Source: a virus. From it: a stretch of DNA of 24,794 nucleotides. How positions within the stretch are numbered: the first letter of the stretch is position 1; every line of letters begins with the position of its first letter. The stretch spans positions 1-24,794 of the IMG/VR virus record IMGVR_UViG_3300020439_000078, one strand, 5' to 3'. A model generated the notes under the pieces. It did no database searches and was not told the origin of the DNA. It saw nothing but the letters and a program-made list of their open reading frames with translations. The position numbers were made by a program, and so were the translations under genes. Positions 6,707 through 12,405 of this stretch are shown here, piece by piece.

Positions 6707-7107
6707 TGAAAATAAATAAAGATATAAAACACCTAACTAAAAAATGTCAGTATGTTGAAGATGTTGAATGGAAACCAATTAAAAACAAATTGTTACTTGG
6801 TATGACTATAAGAAAAGACGCTATTGGTATTGCTTCAAATCAATTAGGTATGAATTATAATGCCTTTGTTATAAGGCATAAAAACAAACTAATGTTCTTT
6901 AAAAATCCATCTATAAAATGCTATGGAGATATATTTATACACCAAGAAAAATGCTTATCTATTAATGGAGAACATAAAGTTAAAAGATATACTAAAGTTG
7001 ATATAACTGATGATATAAATGGTAAACAAACATTTGAAGGTTATATGGCTTGTGTAATTCAACACGAATTTGACCACATACAAGGAATTTTAATAAATGG
7101 AAATTAA
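6706..7107 (+). CDS. def: Peptide deformylase
   Basis: This metalloenzyme removes the formyl group from the N-terminal methionine of new proteins. All three family motifs are present in divergent form: GIASNQLG (41-48, usual GxGxAAxQ, with Q46), EKCLS (81-85, usual EGCLS, with metal ligand C83) and QHEFDH (119-124, HExxH with H120, E121 and H124). At 133 residues it is a short, phage-type enzyme that lacks the long C-terminal helix of bacterial Def. It starts at GTG overlapping the stop of the cysteine-rich gene, with GGAGAAG upstream. Phage deformylases are known in marine phages, and the catalytic set here is complete, so it should be active. Confidence 0.9.
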   Translation: MKINKDIKHLTKKCQYVEDVEWKPIKNKLLLGMTIRKDAIGIASNQLGMNYNAFVIRHKNKLMFFKNPSIKCYGDIFIHQEKCLSINGEHKVKRYTKVDITDDINGKQTFEGYMACVIQHEFDHIQGILINGN

Positions 7108-7180
7108 TGGATATATTATTATGATACTTTTAATTTTCTGGTTATGGAATTTGTTTTTTAATAAGAATTTTAAATTATAG
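7097..7180 (+). CDS. 27-residue membrane peptide
   Basis: A very short frame starts inside the end of the deformylase gene (11-base overlap) with AAGGA some ten bases upstream, and ends at TAG 7178-7180. After MEING it is one hydrophobic, tryptophan-containing helix (YIIMILLIFWLWNLFF) with a basic end NKNFKL, as in single-pass phage membrane peptides. It otherwise fills the 80-base gap before the next gene. With so few residues it could be chance, so only moderate belief. Confidence 0.4.
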   Translation: MEINGYIIMILLIFWLWNLFFNKNFKL

Positions 7181-7189
7181 GAGTTATAT

Positions 7190-7390
7190 ATGCACTACGA
7201 AAGAAAAATACAAGCATTAGTAAATAGATTGAAAGATGAAGTAAAAGATTTAGAATCTTGCACACCAACAATATCAGAAAAAAATATGGATATTGTTACA
7301 AGAAATGAAGGGTTTATAGAGGGATTAAAACACTCTATAATAAGAATAGAAATGTTATTACCAATAAAAAACAAAAAAGGAGTAAAATGA
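7190..7390 (+). CDS. Hypothetical helical protein
   Basis: 66 residues, mainly helical. The N-terminal stretch YERKIQALVNRLKDEVKDLES is amphipathic and could form a coiled coil; a second helix with EGFIEGLKHSIIRIEMLL follows. There is no membrane segment despite the hydrophobic face. TAGGAG sits six bases before the ATG. The stop overlaps the next start (ATGA). The layout of paired helices resembles small phage proteins of unknown role; no family is recognised. Confidence 0.7.
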   Translation: MHYERKIQALVNRLKDEVKDLESCTPTISEKNMDIVTRNEGFIEGLKHSIIRIEMLLPIKNKKGVK

Positions 7391-7545
7391 AAAATTATTA
7401 TGCAGAAGTTAAAGTAAAGTGGGGAACAAGTTTTGAAGCAGATAGTAAAGAAGATTTTATTATAAAACTGAAAGAACAATTTAAACAAGACTACAATATT
7501 AAATTATCTGATAAAGAAATAAAAATTGAGGGAATATGGAAATAA
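7387..7545 (+). CDS. Hypothetical small protein
   Basis: 52 residues, starting on the stop of the preceding gene (ATGA) after AAAGGAG. The pattern is a beta strand (YYAEVKVKWGTSFEAD), a helix (KEDFIIKLKEQFKQDY) and a beta strand (KEIKIEGIWK), a compact beta-alpha-beta fold. Its 3' end overlaps the next gene by 10 bases, which supports a real coupled gene. Function not recognised. Confidence 0.6.
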   Translation: MKNYYAEVKVKWGTSFEADSKEDFIIKLKEQFKQDYNIKLSDKEIKIEGIWK

Positions 7546-7844
7546 CAGATAACAATGTAAACTTTAAAACAACAATAAAGAAAATAGAAAATATATGTTT
7601 AGATTATTCTTGGGGTAGCACAAAAAGAGAAAAAAAAGAAGTAACGTATAACATAGAAGTTAATGCAATAAAACAATATGGTTTTTTTGAAATGTATTGT
7701 GATGGTGGCGAAGAATATTATGCAGAAGGAGGTTTGTGGTTTACAGGTGGTAAACTTACAGATTATGATGGTATATTTGATTTACCAAGTACAATAAAAG
7801 AACAATTAACAAAGTGGGGTTTTGATACCTCAGAAATGGAGTGA
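7536..7844 (+). CDS. Hypothetical early protein
   Basis: 102 residues, acidic and aromatic. It appears beta-rich: KKEVTYNIEVNAIK, FFEMYCDGGEEYYAEGGLWFTGGKLTDYDG and a short C-terminal helix (STIKEQLTKWGF). The glycine-rich, tyrosine-rich hairpin in the middle (around 53-76) is the most distinctive part. The start lies within the end of the preceding gene behind GAGGGAAT. Similar layouts occur in small phage proteins of unknown function; no motif allows a functional call. Confidence 0.7.
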   Translation: MEITDNNVNFKTTIKKIENICLDYSWGSTKREKKEVTYNIEVNAIKQYGFFEMYCDGGEEYYAEGGLWFTGGKLTDYDGIFDLPSTIKEQLTKWGFDTSEME

Positions 7845-7850
7845 TAAGAA

Positions 7851-7961
7851 ATGGAAAAATTTATTTGTGGTATTTGTGGCGATTATTGTTGTGAATATAC
7901 TTACAATGAAGAAAAAGATGTAGATGAATGTAATAATTGTAAAGATAATGAAAATAACTAA
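7851..7961 (+). CDS. 36-residue zinc-ribbon-like peptide
   Basis: This very short frame encodes two CxxC knuckles, C6-x2-C9 and C27-x2-C30, plus an extra CC at 13-14, separated by an acidic loop. That is enough for a single zinc ribbon. It starts six bases after the preceding stop. The end (ENN then TAA) lies inside the first copy of the repeated 18-base leader described at 7953-8840. The regular cysteine spacing makes it likely to be real despite its size. Confidence 0.6.
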   Translation: MEKFICGICGDYCCEYTYNEEKDVDECNNCKDNENN

Positions 7962-7975
7962 TAGAAAGGAGTAAT

Positions 7976-8182
7976 ATGATTATAGAAATTGATGATTTAG
8001 ATGATTTTTACTATAAAATAGAAGATAATATTTTATATTGGTCTGAATATGGTATTGAAGAACTTAATGAAGTTGAAGATTTAACTGAATTAAAAGTCTT
8101 TCAATATCAAGAACTTGTTAAACAAATTAAACAATTATATCCAGATTATAATATAGATTATTTAATAGGTAAATTTATATAA
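7976..8182 (+). CDS. Hypothetical acidic protein, first of the repeat-led array
   Basis: 68 residues, very acidic, rich in D, E, I and Y. Two elements stand out: an N-terminal strand-like MIIEIDDLDDFYYKIEDNILYW and a C-terminal helix QYQELVKQIKQLYPDYNIDYLI. Its ribosome binding site (AAAGGAG) is supplied by the first copy of the repeated leader and its stop is inside the second. The strong acidity would suit a DNA mimic or protein-binding role, but this is only a thought. No family recognised. Confidence 0.65.
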   Translation: MIIEIDDLDDFYYKIEDNILYWSEYGIEELNEVEDLTELKVFQYQELVKQIKQLYPDYNIDYLIGKFI

Positions 8183-8203
8183 TAACTAATAGAAAGGAAT
8201 AAA

Positions 8204-8434
8204 ATGAAAAAATATAAATTAGGATATGAAGTTTATATAGATAATAAAGATAAAACATATAATACTGATGATGAAAAAATATATCTTTATATAGGCTATG
8301 ATAAAAATGAATCAGCAGATATAGAGTGTTTATATAATGATGCTATAAAAGAAGTAAGTAGAATATATAATACTAGTGAATATGAAAAAGAGTTTATGAG
8401 TACAGGAATAACAGGTTGGGAAGAATTTTTATAA
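8204..8434 (+). CDS. Hypothetical acidic protein in the repeat-led array
   Basis: 76 residues, acidic, rich in Y, D and K. The N-terminal half looks like beta strands (YKLGYEVYIDNK, KIYLYIGYDK) and the second half like a helix (ECLYNDAIKEVSRIYN) followed by a short glycine-tryptophan end (TGITGWEEFL). It begins after the second leader copy (AAAGGAAT). A 68-base non-coding gap with an added degenerate leader copy follows its stop. No family recognised. Confidence 0.65.
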   Translation: MKKYKLGYEVYIDNKDKTYNTDDEKIYLYIGYDKNESADIECLYNDAIKEVSRIYNTSEYEKEFMSTGITGWEEFL

Positions 8435-8502
8435 ATTAATACTTTAGAATATTTTATAAATACTTATAATAACTATGTTAATAACTAATAGAAAGGAATA
8501 AA

Positions 8503-8649
8503 ATGAAATATTATAAAATTTACGATAATATTGGAAATGATTATATTGGAAAATATACTAAATCTCAATTTAAAGAATATTTAAAATATTATAATAAAGA
8601 AATGGATTTAGAAGAAACAATAAAAGATTATACTTTAAAAGAATGTTAA
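8503..8649 (+). CDS. 48-residue hypothetical protein in the repeat-led array
   Basis: The short frame runs from ATG 8503 to TAA 8647-8649 and begins after the third leader copy. The sequence is aromatic and charged: MKYYKIYDNIGNDYIGKYTK, then helix SQFKEYLKYYNKEMDLEETIKDY. The strand-turn-strand-helix start echoes the neighbour at 8204 (KKYKLGYEVYIDNK), so distant kinship within the array is possible. The stop overlaps the fourth leader copy. Confidence 0.55.
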   Translation: MKYYKIYDNIGNDYIGKYTKSQFKEYLKYYNKEMDLEETIKDYTLKEC

Positions 8650-8670
8650 TAACTAATAGAAAGGCAAAAA

Positions 8671-8838
8671 ATGGAAAAAGATAAAAGATGTAGTTTTAGA
8701 GTAGTAATTGTAGTTAATGATGTAGCAGAACAATCTGTAAAAGATATGGAATACAATGCTCAAGGTTATATTAAAGACGATATTGAAAATGATAATCTTT
8801 ATATTGAAGATATTATAAAGATAGATGTTAATAACTAA
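8671..8838 (+). CDS. 55-residue hypothetical protein, last of the repeat-led array
   Basis: The frame runs from ATG 8671 to TAA 8836-8838. After a basic start it has a hydrophobic strand (SFRVVIVVNDVAEQSV), a charged helix-like segment (VKDMEYNAQGYIKDDIEND) and a second strand pair (LYIEDIIKIDVNN). It begins six bases after the AAAGGC of the fourth leader copy and ends within the truncated fifth copy, so it is flanked on both sides by repeats. No family recognised. Confidence 0.55.
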   Translation: MEKDKRCSFRVVIVVNDVAEQSVKDMEYNAQGYIKDDIENDNLYIEDIIKIDVNN

Positions 8839-9216
8839 TATTATAACCCTTATATTTGGTTTTGAGTACGGCAATCCCTTACCCCTAAGATTGTTCTTAG
8901 AGGTTGATTGCCTTTATAACCCCCACATTGTGGCTTGTCATACGGCTCGTAATATTTTATAAATGAACTCGTCTATTACGATTAATCCCAACGATTCGGC
9001 TATGTTCAAACCCCTCTTTGTAACCGATTTTATAACCAATATCGCAAAGAGTAGTAAACCAAAAACAATATTGGACAACAAATATAATCATAACTTTATA
9101 TATTTTACAAGAAAAACCTGCTATAAAATAAAAATAAAAAAATACTTGCGTAGAATTAAAGGAATCTTTAAATTCAACAAAATTATAATTGTAAATACAC
9201 AAATTTAGGAGATAGA
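8839..9216. other. Non-coding stretch with several inverted repeats
   Basis: These 378 bases lack a credible gene: open frames here have no ribosome binding site and low-complexity K/I/N products. The part from 8841 to 9074 is less AT-rich than its surroundings and carries stacked inverted repeats: 8870-8876 with 8906-8912, CGTAATA 8948-8954 with TATTACG 8974-8980, and CCAATAT 9036-9042 with ATATTGG 9068-9074. A 9-base direct repeat TTATAACCC (8841-8849 and 8914-8922) flanks the first hairpin. A perfect TATAAT at 9184-9189 may be the -10 box for the regulator gene downstream. Confidence 0.55.
8870..8912 (+). ncRNA. Strong stem-loop at the end of the repeat-led array
   Basis: An outer stem GGCAATC (8870-8876) with GATTGCC (8906-8912) encloses an inner stem CTAAGA (8885-8890) with TCTTAG (8895-8900) closed by the loop TTGT, plus a CC/GG step with one bulge. 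It is followed by TTTATAA, too short a U-run for a classic terminator. It may end the array transcript or be the first element of a structured RNA. Confidence 0.5.
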
Positions 9217-9435
9217 ATGGTAAATAACCAAATACACGAAGTGATAAAATCAAAAGGATTAACAAAGAAGTTTGTTTGTGATAAACTAGATATAAACTAT
9301 TCTGTGATGAGCCAGTTTATTAATGGAAAAATGACACCATCGCAAAGCAGATTGATAAAATTATCAAAATTTTTAGGTGTTAAGGTAAAAGATTTGTATC
9401 CTCACGCTAAACGTGTTATACACTACGAGATTTAA
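9217..9435 (+). CDS. Cro/C1-type (XRE) transcriptional regulator
   Basis: A 72-residue DNA-binding protein that is almost entirely one HTH_3 domain. Residues about 15-50 carry the classic pattern: LTKKFVCDKLDINYSVMSQFINGKMTPSQSRLIKLSKFLGVKVKDLYP. The end LGV.V.DLYP is the usual last helix of the family. There is no dimerisation or cleavage domain, so it resembles Cro-like or antirepressor-era small regulators rather than a LexA-like repressor. AGGAGA precedes the ATG. It follows the structured non-coding stretch with a TATAAT box, and leads the DNA-metabolism gene set, which it may control. The inverted repeats upstream are possible operators. Confidence 0.85.
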   Translation: MVNNQIHEVIKSKGLTKKFVCDKLDINYSVMSQFINGKMTPSQSRLIKLSKFLGVKVKDLYPHAKRVIHYEI

Positions 9436-9457
9436 TTTAGATTAAAAAGGAGAAAGA

Positions 9458-9601
9458 ATGAAAAATAAAAAAATAACAATACCAATATCAGAATGTGATA
9501 TAGAACATTTTGAAAAGCTAATATACCATAATTACGACCCATTTACTTGGACATTTGATGGAGTAGATGTAACATTTGTAAAAGAGGAGGAAATGGAATG
9601 A
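9458..9601 (+). CDS. 47-residue hypothetical protein
   Basis: The frame starts at ATG 9458 after AAAGGAG and ends at TGA 9599-9601, overlapping the next start (ATGA). After a basic start (MKNKKITIPIS) it is acidic, with an aromatic core YDPFTWTFDGVDVTFV that looks like a beta hairpin. The strong ribosome binding site and coupling at both sides support a real gene. No family recognised. Confidence 0.6.
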   Translation: MKNKKITIPISECDIEHFEKLIYHNYDPFTWTFDGVDVTFVKEEEME

Positions 9602-9747
9602 AAGTTAATGAAACTTGTAATGATTCACATTTGGTAGATATTGTATTAAGTGCCGAAGATATTAAAAAAATACAAAATGGTTTAGTTGCTCACATTGAGT
9701 GCGAAAAAGATGGAACAGAAATATTTATATTAAAGGAGAGAAGATAG
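9598..9747 (+). CDS. 49-residue hypothetical protein
   Basis: It starts on the stop of the preceding gene (ATGA at 9598) behind GAGGAGG and ends at TAG 9745-9747, one base before the next start. A helix is suggested at LVDIVLSAEDIKKIQNG, then a beta hairpin AHIECEKDGTEIFILKE. The ending GGAGAGAAG in its last codons supplies the ribosome binding site of the following gene. No family recognised. Confidence 0.6.
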   Translation: MKVNETCNDSHLVDIVLSAEDIKKIQNGLVAHIECEKDGTEIFILKERR

Positions 9748-9748
9748 A

Positions 9749-10306
9749 ATGAATATGAAAGACCTAGCAAAGAAATATGATTTAACAAAAGAAGATTATT
9801 GGAAAGAGCAACGTAGTGGTAAATATATTATAACACACGATGCTTGTGAGAAAATAGCAGATATAGAAGGTATCTCATTTGGTCCACCACAAATACTTAA
9901 TACAGAACAAAACTTTTGTAGAATGGTTGTTACTGCTAAAAAAGGAGATGTTGTGATATGGACTATTGGAGAAGCAGATAGTAAAAACTGCAAAAACTTA
10001 TACATTGGCTCAATGAGTGAGAAGCGTGGTAAAGATAGAGCAATCTTAAAACTTATTAACGCTTATGAGTATGGTATATACTCTGATGTAGAAGCAGATA
10101 GTTTTGCTAAACCTAAATATGAACACCGAACAGAGGACCAAGCCAAAGAGTTCGAAGAACTAAAAGGACACCCTGCTTTTGAAGGTCTTAAAAAGTTTTC
10201 TAATGATGAGTGGAGAAAATGTAATAGTATTCAAGACTTTGAAAATGTATTGATTAGAATGAGAAAAGAAAGAGACAAGTTTGATAGTATTACAGGAGAT
10301 GAGTAA
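9749..10306 (+). CDS. Possible Rad52-like single-strand annealing protein
   Basis: 185 residues. The core runs from YIITHDACEKIADIEGI (about 27-43) through FCRMVVTAKKGDVVIWTIGEA (56-76) to NLYIGSMSEKRGKDRAILKLI (about 83-103), then YSDVEADSF. This beta-hairpin sheet followed by a helix with EKR..DRAILKL matches a common phage family whose layout resembles the Rad52 fold (sheet then helix with repeated basic residues). Such proteins anneal complementary single strands in phage recombination. The C-terminal region is helical and charged. Neighbours (SSB-like, resolvase, NinB-like) fit recombination. The Rad52 link is inference from pattern memory; the family itself is often just hypothetical. 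Confidence 0.5.
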   Translation: MNMKDLAKKYDLTKEDYWKEQRSGKYIITHDACEKIADIEGISFGPPQILNTEQNFCRMVVTAKKGDVVIWTIGEADSKNCKNLYIGSMSEKRGKDRAILKLINAYEYGIYSDVEADSFAKPKYEHRTEDQAKEFEELKGHPAFEGLKKFSNDEWRKCNSIQDFENVLIRMRKERDKFDSITGDE

Positions 10307-10590
10307 TGAGTTGGTTTTGTAATAGTGAAGAAGCAAAAGAACATAAAAGAACTTGCACAAAAAACTCTTGGGAGTGTGGTAAATGTATTTGGATTGATGA
10401 ATCTTCTAATGCTATGTCTGAATATGGAACATTTGTAGAAAAAGAAGTTGAAATTAAACCTGTAAAACAAATACAAGCAGAAACTGAAAATGAATGGGAT
10501 ATTCTTGCAAAAAATGTAATTAAAGATGAAGATTATTCAAATTGCGACCACCCTCTGCTACCAGAAATTTTAAAGGTGTTTAAAAAATGA
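10306..10590 (+). CDS. Hypothetical cysteine-containing protein
   Basis: 94 residues. An N-terminal cysteine set C5, C17, C24 and C27 (the last pair in ECGKCIW) could hold one zinc ion. The rest is acidic and partly disordered, ending in a helix-like LLPEILKVFKK. The start overlaps the preceding stop (TAATG) and the end overlaps the next start, so it belongs to the DNA-metabolism operon. No family recognised; a small zinc-binding accessory protein is the cautious reading. Confidence 0.7.
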   Translation: MSWFCNSEEAKEHKRTCTKNSWECGKCIWIDESSNAMSEYGTFVEKEVEIKPVKQIQAETENEWDILAKNVIKDEDYSNCDHPLLPEILKVFKK

Positions 10591-10886
10591 AAAAACCAGA
10601 CCATAAAAAAATGAGAATAATGCTATCAAAAGATGTTAGCAAAGATATGAAAGATACATATATGTCAATGTCTAATGAAGATATTGTTTATGAATATGTA
10701 AAGCAGTTTGGGAGCATAGTTCCATTGAAGGAGTTAGAAGTGAACGAATTAATTAAATCAGAATTACAAGCAGAATGTAATGATTTTGCTAAAAAACTAA
10801 TGAGTATGCACGAAAATGTCCACATTGAGTTTAGTGTATTTACATTAGAAGAAATAGAAAACGAAATAGGAGATACAAGTAAATGA
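10587..10886 (+). CDS. Hypothetical helical protein
   Basis: 99 residues, mainly helical, with a basic start (MKKPDHKKMRIML) and a final strand-like HIEFSVFTLEEIENEIG. The central segment SNEDIVYEYVKQFGSIVPLKELEVNELIKSELQAECNDFAKKLMSM is probably two or three helices. It is coupled to both neighbours by 4-base overlaps, in an operon with SSB-like and recombination genes. No family or active-site pattern is seen. Confidence 0.7.
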   Translation: MKKPDHKKMRIMLSKDVSKDMKDTYMSMSNEDIVYEYVKQFGSIVPLKELEVNELIKSELQAECNDFAKKLMSMHENVHIEFSVFTLEEIENEIGDTSK

Positions 10887-11149
10887 AAATAAGTAGAATG
10901 AAAAAAGGCGAATGGTCTAAAATAAGAGCATTCTTTGATTTAGAAACTGATGAAGGATTTAATATTAAAGGTTTTAAATTGATTGAAGGTATTGAAGGTA
11001 TGTTTGTGGGATTTCCAAGCCAAAAGAACAAAGATGGCGAATACCAAGACACAATCTTTGCCGACAAAACTTTAAAACAACAAGTAAATAAATTAGCATT
11101 AGATTTTTATAGTAATGATAAATCTAATGATTCAGACGTTCCGTTTTAA
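10883..11149 (+). CDS. SpoVG-like single-strand-binding candidate with acidic SSB-type tail
   Basis: 88 residues. The N-terminal domain (1-75) has the SpoVG plan: a first strand, AFFDLETDEGFNIKGFKLIEG (part of 16-36), then GMFVGFPSQKNKDGEYQDTIFA (39-60), matching the conserved SpoVG section V.EG..GLF..MPS.....GE..D. SpoVG proteins bind nucleic acid. The C-terminus NDSDVPF (82-88) looks just like the acidic tail by which SSB recruits repair and replication partners (typically DDDIPF). Lying between annealing-like and replication-like genes, it may act as the phage SSB. The SpoVG likeness is by eye; the tail is plain. Confidence 0.7.
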   Translation: MKISRMKKGEWSKIRAFFDLETDEGFNIKGFKLIEGIEGMFVGFPSQKNKDGEYQDTIFADKTLKQQVNKLALDFYSNDKSNDSDVPF

Positions 11150-11646
11150 TGGATTTTGAAGTATTAATAAGAGATAAAAGTGGGGAGCAGAGATGGATTC
11201 ACATCTCAAAAGTCTTGGGTAAATCGAGGACCATAAAGACTTATTCCCCCTCCCCACCACTTCTCAAAGATACAAAAGGATTTGGCGAGTGGTATAATCT
11301 TTATGATAAAAAAACCACTAAGAAACAAGCAATAGATTACTGGTATAAAAATATTACAAAAGAAGATATACCAAAGATTATGGAGCACACTAAACTCTAT
11401 ATTAAAGATAGAGAAAAAGTGTATCGAAAAGACCCAATTAGATATTTAAGAGATAGGGTTTTTGAAGATGAAATTATAAAAGCTGAAAAGAAAATTGACC
11501 TTGATGAACTTTACCCTTATGATACAAGTGGATATAGCAGGAAGGGTCGTTGCTCTGCCTGTGGTGGAGTTGTTTTAGGAAATAAATTCACAATACACAA
11601 AGACGATAGTGATTGTTGTAAAGCAAAAATAAATAAATATAGGTAA
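11149..11646 (+). CDS. Replication-organizer-like protein with C-terminal zinc knuckle
   Basis: 165 residues. After a basic N-terminus, residues 45-110 (FGEWYNLYDKKTTKKQAIDYWYKNI, then YRKDPIRYLRDRVFEDEII) resemble the helical C-terminal module of phage replisome organizers and DnaD/O-like proteins. There FEEFW.LYPKK..K..A...W and P..YL....W are typical; this module helps load the replicative helicase. The end has CSACGG (C135, C138) and CC (156-157), a probable zinc knuckle. The usual N-terminal winged helix is lacking, so it may be a shortened form. It starts on the preceding stop. The function is inferred from pattern and operon context. Confidence 0.5.
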   Translation: MDFEVLIRDKSGEQRWIHISKVLGKSRTIKTYSPSPPLLKDTKGFGEWYNLYDKKTTKKQAIDYWYKNITKEDIPKIMEHTKLYIKDREKVYRKDPIRYLRDRVFEDEIIKAEKKIDLDELYPYDTSGYSRKGRCSACGGVVLGNKFTIHKDDSDCCKAKINKYR

Positions 11647-11649
11647 ATT

Positions 11650-11793
11650 ATGCAAACAGAGTATGAAACATTAGCCAAAGTATTAACAAAAGATTTAAAA
11701 ACTGCTATACAAGGTTTGGAAGCTATTGTAAACGAATCTAATGATGCAATAGCAGTTAAAATAGCAGAAGATACACTTGAAATAATTGATTAA
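11650..11793 (+). CDS. 47-residue hypothetical helical peptide
   Basis: The frame runs from ATG 11650 to TAA 11791-11793, starting three bases after the previous stop. It is a regular amphipathic two-helix peptide (YETLAKVLTKDLKTAIQGLEAIV and DAIAVKIAEDTLEIID) with good coding-like composition. The AGG in the preceding stop region is a weak ribosome binding site. It ends directly before the structured leader at 11801. No family recognised. Confidence 0.5.
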   Translation: MQTEYETLAKVLTKDLKTAIQGLEAIVNESNDAIAVKIAEDTLEIID

Positions 11794-11800
11794 ACTTATA

Positions 11801-11863
11801 GGGTAGGCATTATACCACAGAGTTTCGCACACTCAGTCGTCTCCTCCTTGAGATTGCCTACCC
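11801..11863 (+). promoter_or_regulatory. Structured leader with an anti-Shine-Dalgarno loop
   Basis: A perfect 9-base stem GGGTAGGCA (11801-11809) with TGCCTACCC (11855-11863) encloses 45 bases. Inside, GAGT and ACTC can pair around TTCGCAC, and TCTCCTCCTT (11840-11849) is complementary to an SD site and resembles the 3' end of 16S rRNA. The downstream gene has AGGAG at 11872-11876, so the loop could mask it, or a rearranged fold could free it. No U-run follows, so it is not a standard terminator. Confidence 0.5.
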
Positions 11864-11881
11864 TTCTAATTAGGAGTATGT

Positions 11882-12100
11882 ATGAAAAAATGTGTTATGT
11901 GCAAAAAAGTAAAAGCTAATTCAGAATATAATAAAGGTGGAGCACTAGCAAATACTTATTGCACTTTATGTCAAAGAATTTACAACAATAGCAAAACATC
12001 TAAAATAAAACAAAAGATACTTGATGCTACAAATAATGGTAAATGCTGGTGGGTTTACCAATCTATAATGGCTGATTTAAGTTTTAAAAGGAGTTCATAA
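11882..12100 (+). CDS. Small zinc-finger protein
   Basis: 72 residues. The start MKKCVMCKKVKANSEYNKGGALANTYCTLCQRIYNN carries C4-x2-C7 and C27-x2-C30, a treble-clef zinc finger as found in phage and HNH-related proteins. The rest is basic helix with KIKQKILDATNNGKCWWVYQSI. No HNH catalytic histidines are seen, so a nuclease is not supported. AGGAG six bases before the ATG gives a good start, and the gene ends on the next start (TAATG). Likely a small nucleic-acid-binding protein at the head of this sub-operon. Confidence 0.7.
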   Translation: MKKCVMCKKVKANSEYNKGGALANTYCTLCQRIYNNSKTSKIKQKILDATNNGKCWWVYQSIMADLSFKRSS

Positions 12101-12405
12101 TGCCGAACAAAAGTAAAGCAAAAGGTAATAGATTTGAACGTGAGATTGTAGAAGCAGTAGAATTACACGACATAAAATGTATTCGTGCTTGGGGAAGTAA
12201 TGGTAGAGCATTTGGACACCACGAAGAAGTAGACATACTTATTGATGATGACATTAAAGTTCAAGCAAAAATAAGAAAAGCATTACCTAAATGGATTAAA
12301 CCATCAGAGCACGTTGATATTACTATAATTCGTGAAAATAGAGGTAAATGCTATGTAATGCAAGAATTAAACGATTGGTTAGTAAACATAAAGGAGAAAA
12401 AATGA
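12100..12405 (+). CDS. Hjc-type Holliday junction resolvase-like nuclease
   Basis: 101 residues with the PD-(D/E)xK layout of archaeal-type Holliday junction resolvases: KGNRFEREIV (8-17, E13 as first acid), the RAWGSNGRAFG loop (29-39), VDILI (44-48, D45) and KVQAKIR (53-59, Q55 and K57 as the QxK element). Such enzymes cut branched DNA during recombination or packaging. The protein is compact, as expected. It is coupled by overlaps to both neighbours. The catalytic set looks complete; the exact substrate (junction or flap) is inferred. Confidence 0.75.
   Translation: MPNKSKAKGNRFEREIVEAVELHDIKCIRAWGSNGRAFGHHEEVDILIDDDIKVQAKIRKALPKWIKPSEHVDITIIRENRGKCYVMQELNDWLVNIKEKK

Larger units (their letters stand above)
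7953..8840 (+). repeat. Repeated leader, five copies, framing small orphan genes
   Basis: AATAACTAATAGAAAGGA occurs at 7953-7970, 8181-8198 and 8480-8497 without change. A copy at 8648-8664 matches over 17 bases, and a truncated copy with the first 11 bases lies at 8830-8840. The four long copies each supply the ribosome binding site (AAAGG) for a start codon 5-6 bases downstream, at 7976, 8204, 8503 and 8671. Copies 1, 2, 4 and 5 overlap the stop codon of the gene before, and give tandem TAA-TAG stops in places. The last copy closes the array and has no gene after it. A degenerate extra copy may lie near 8465-8475. Confidence 0.85.

Noticed and set aside
7953-8840. CRISPR-like array
   Set aside because: Repeats are 18 bases and the intervals are 150-300 bases of coding sequence with start codons at fixed distance, not equal short spacers.
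8957-9265. Long open frames on both strands in the non-coding stretch before the regulator gene (8957-9265 minus, 8963-9208 plus)
   Set aside because: No ribosome binding site, low-complexity K/I/N or F/Y-rich products, and they overlap each other and the start of a clear HTH gene; the inverted repeats explain the sequence better.
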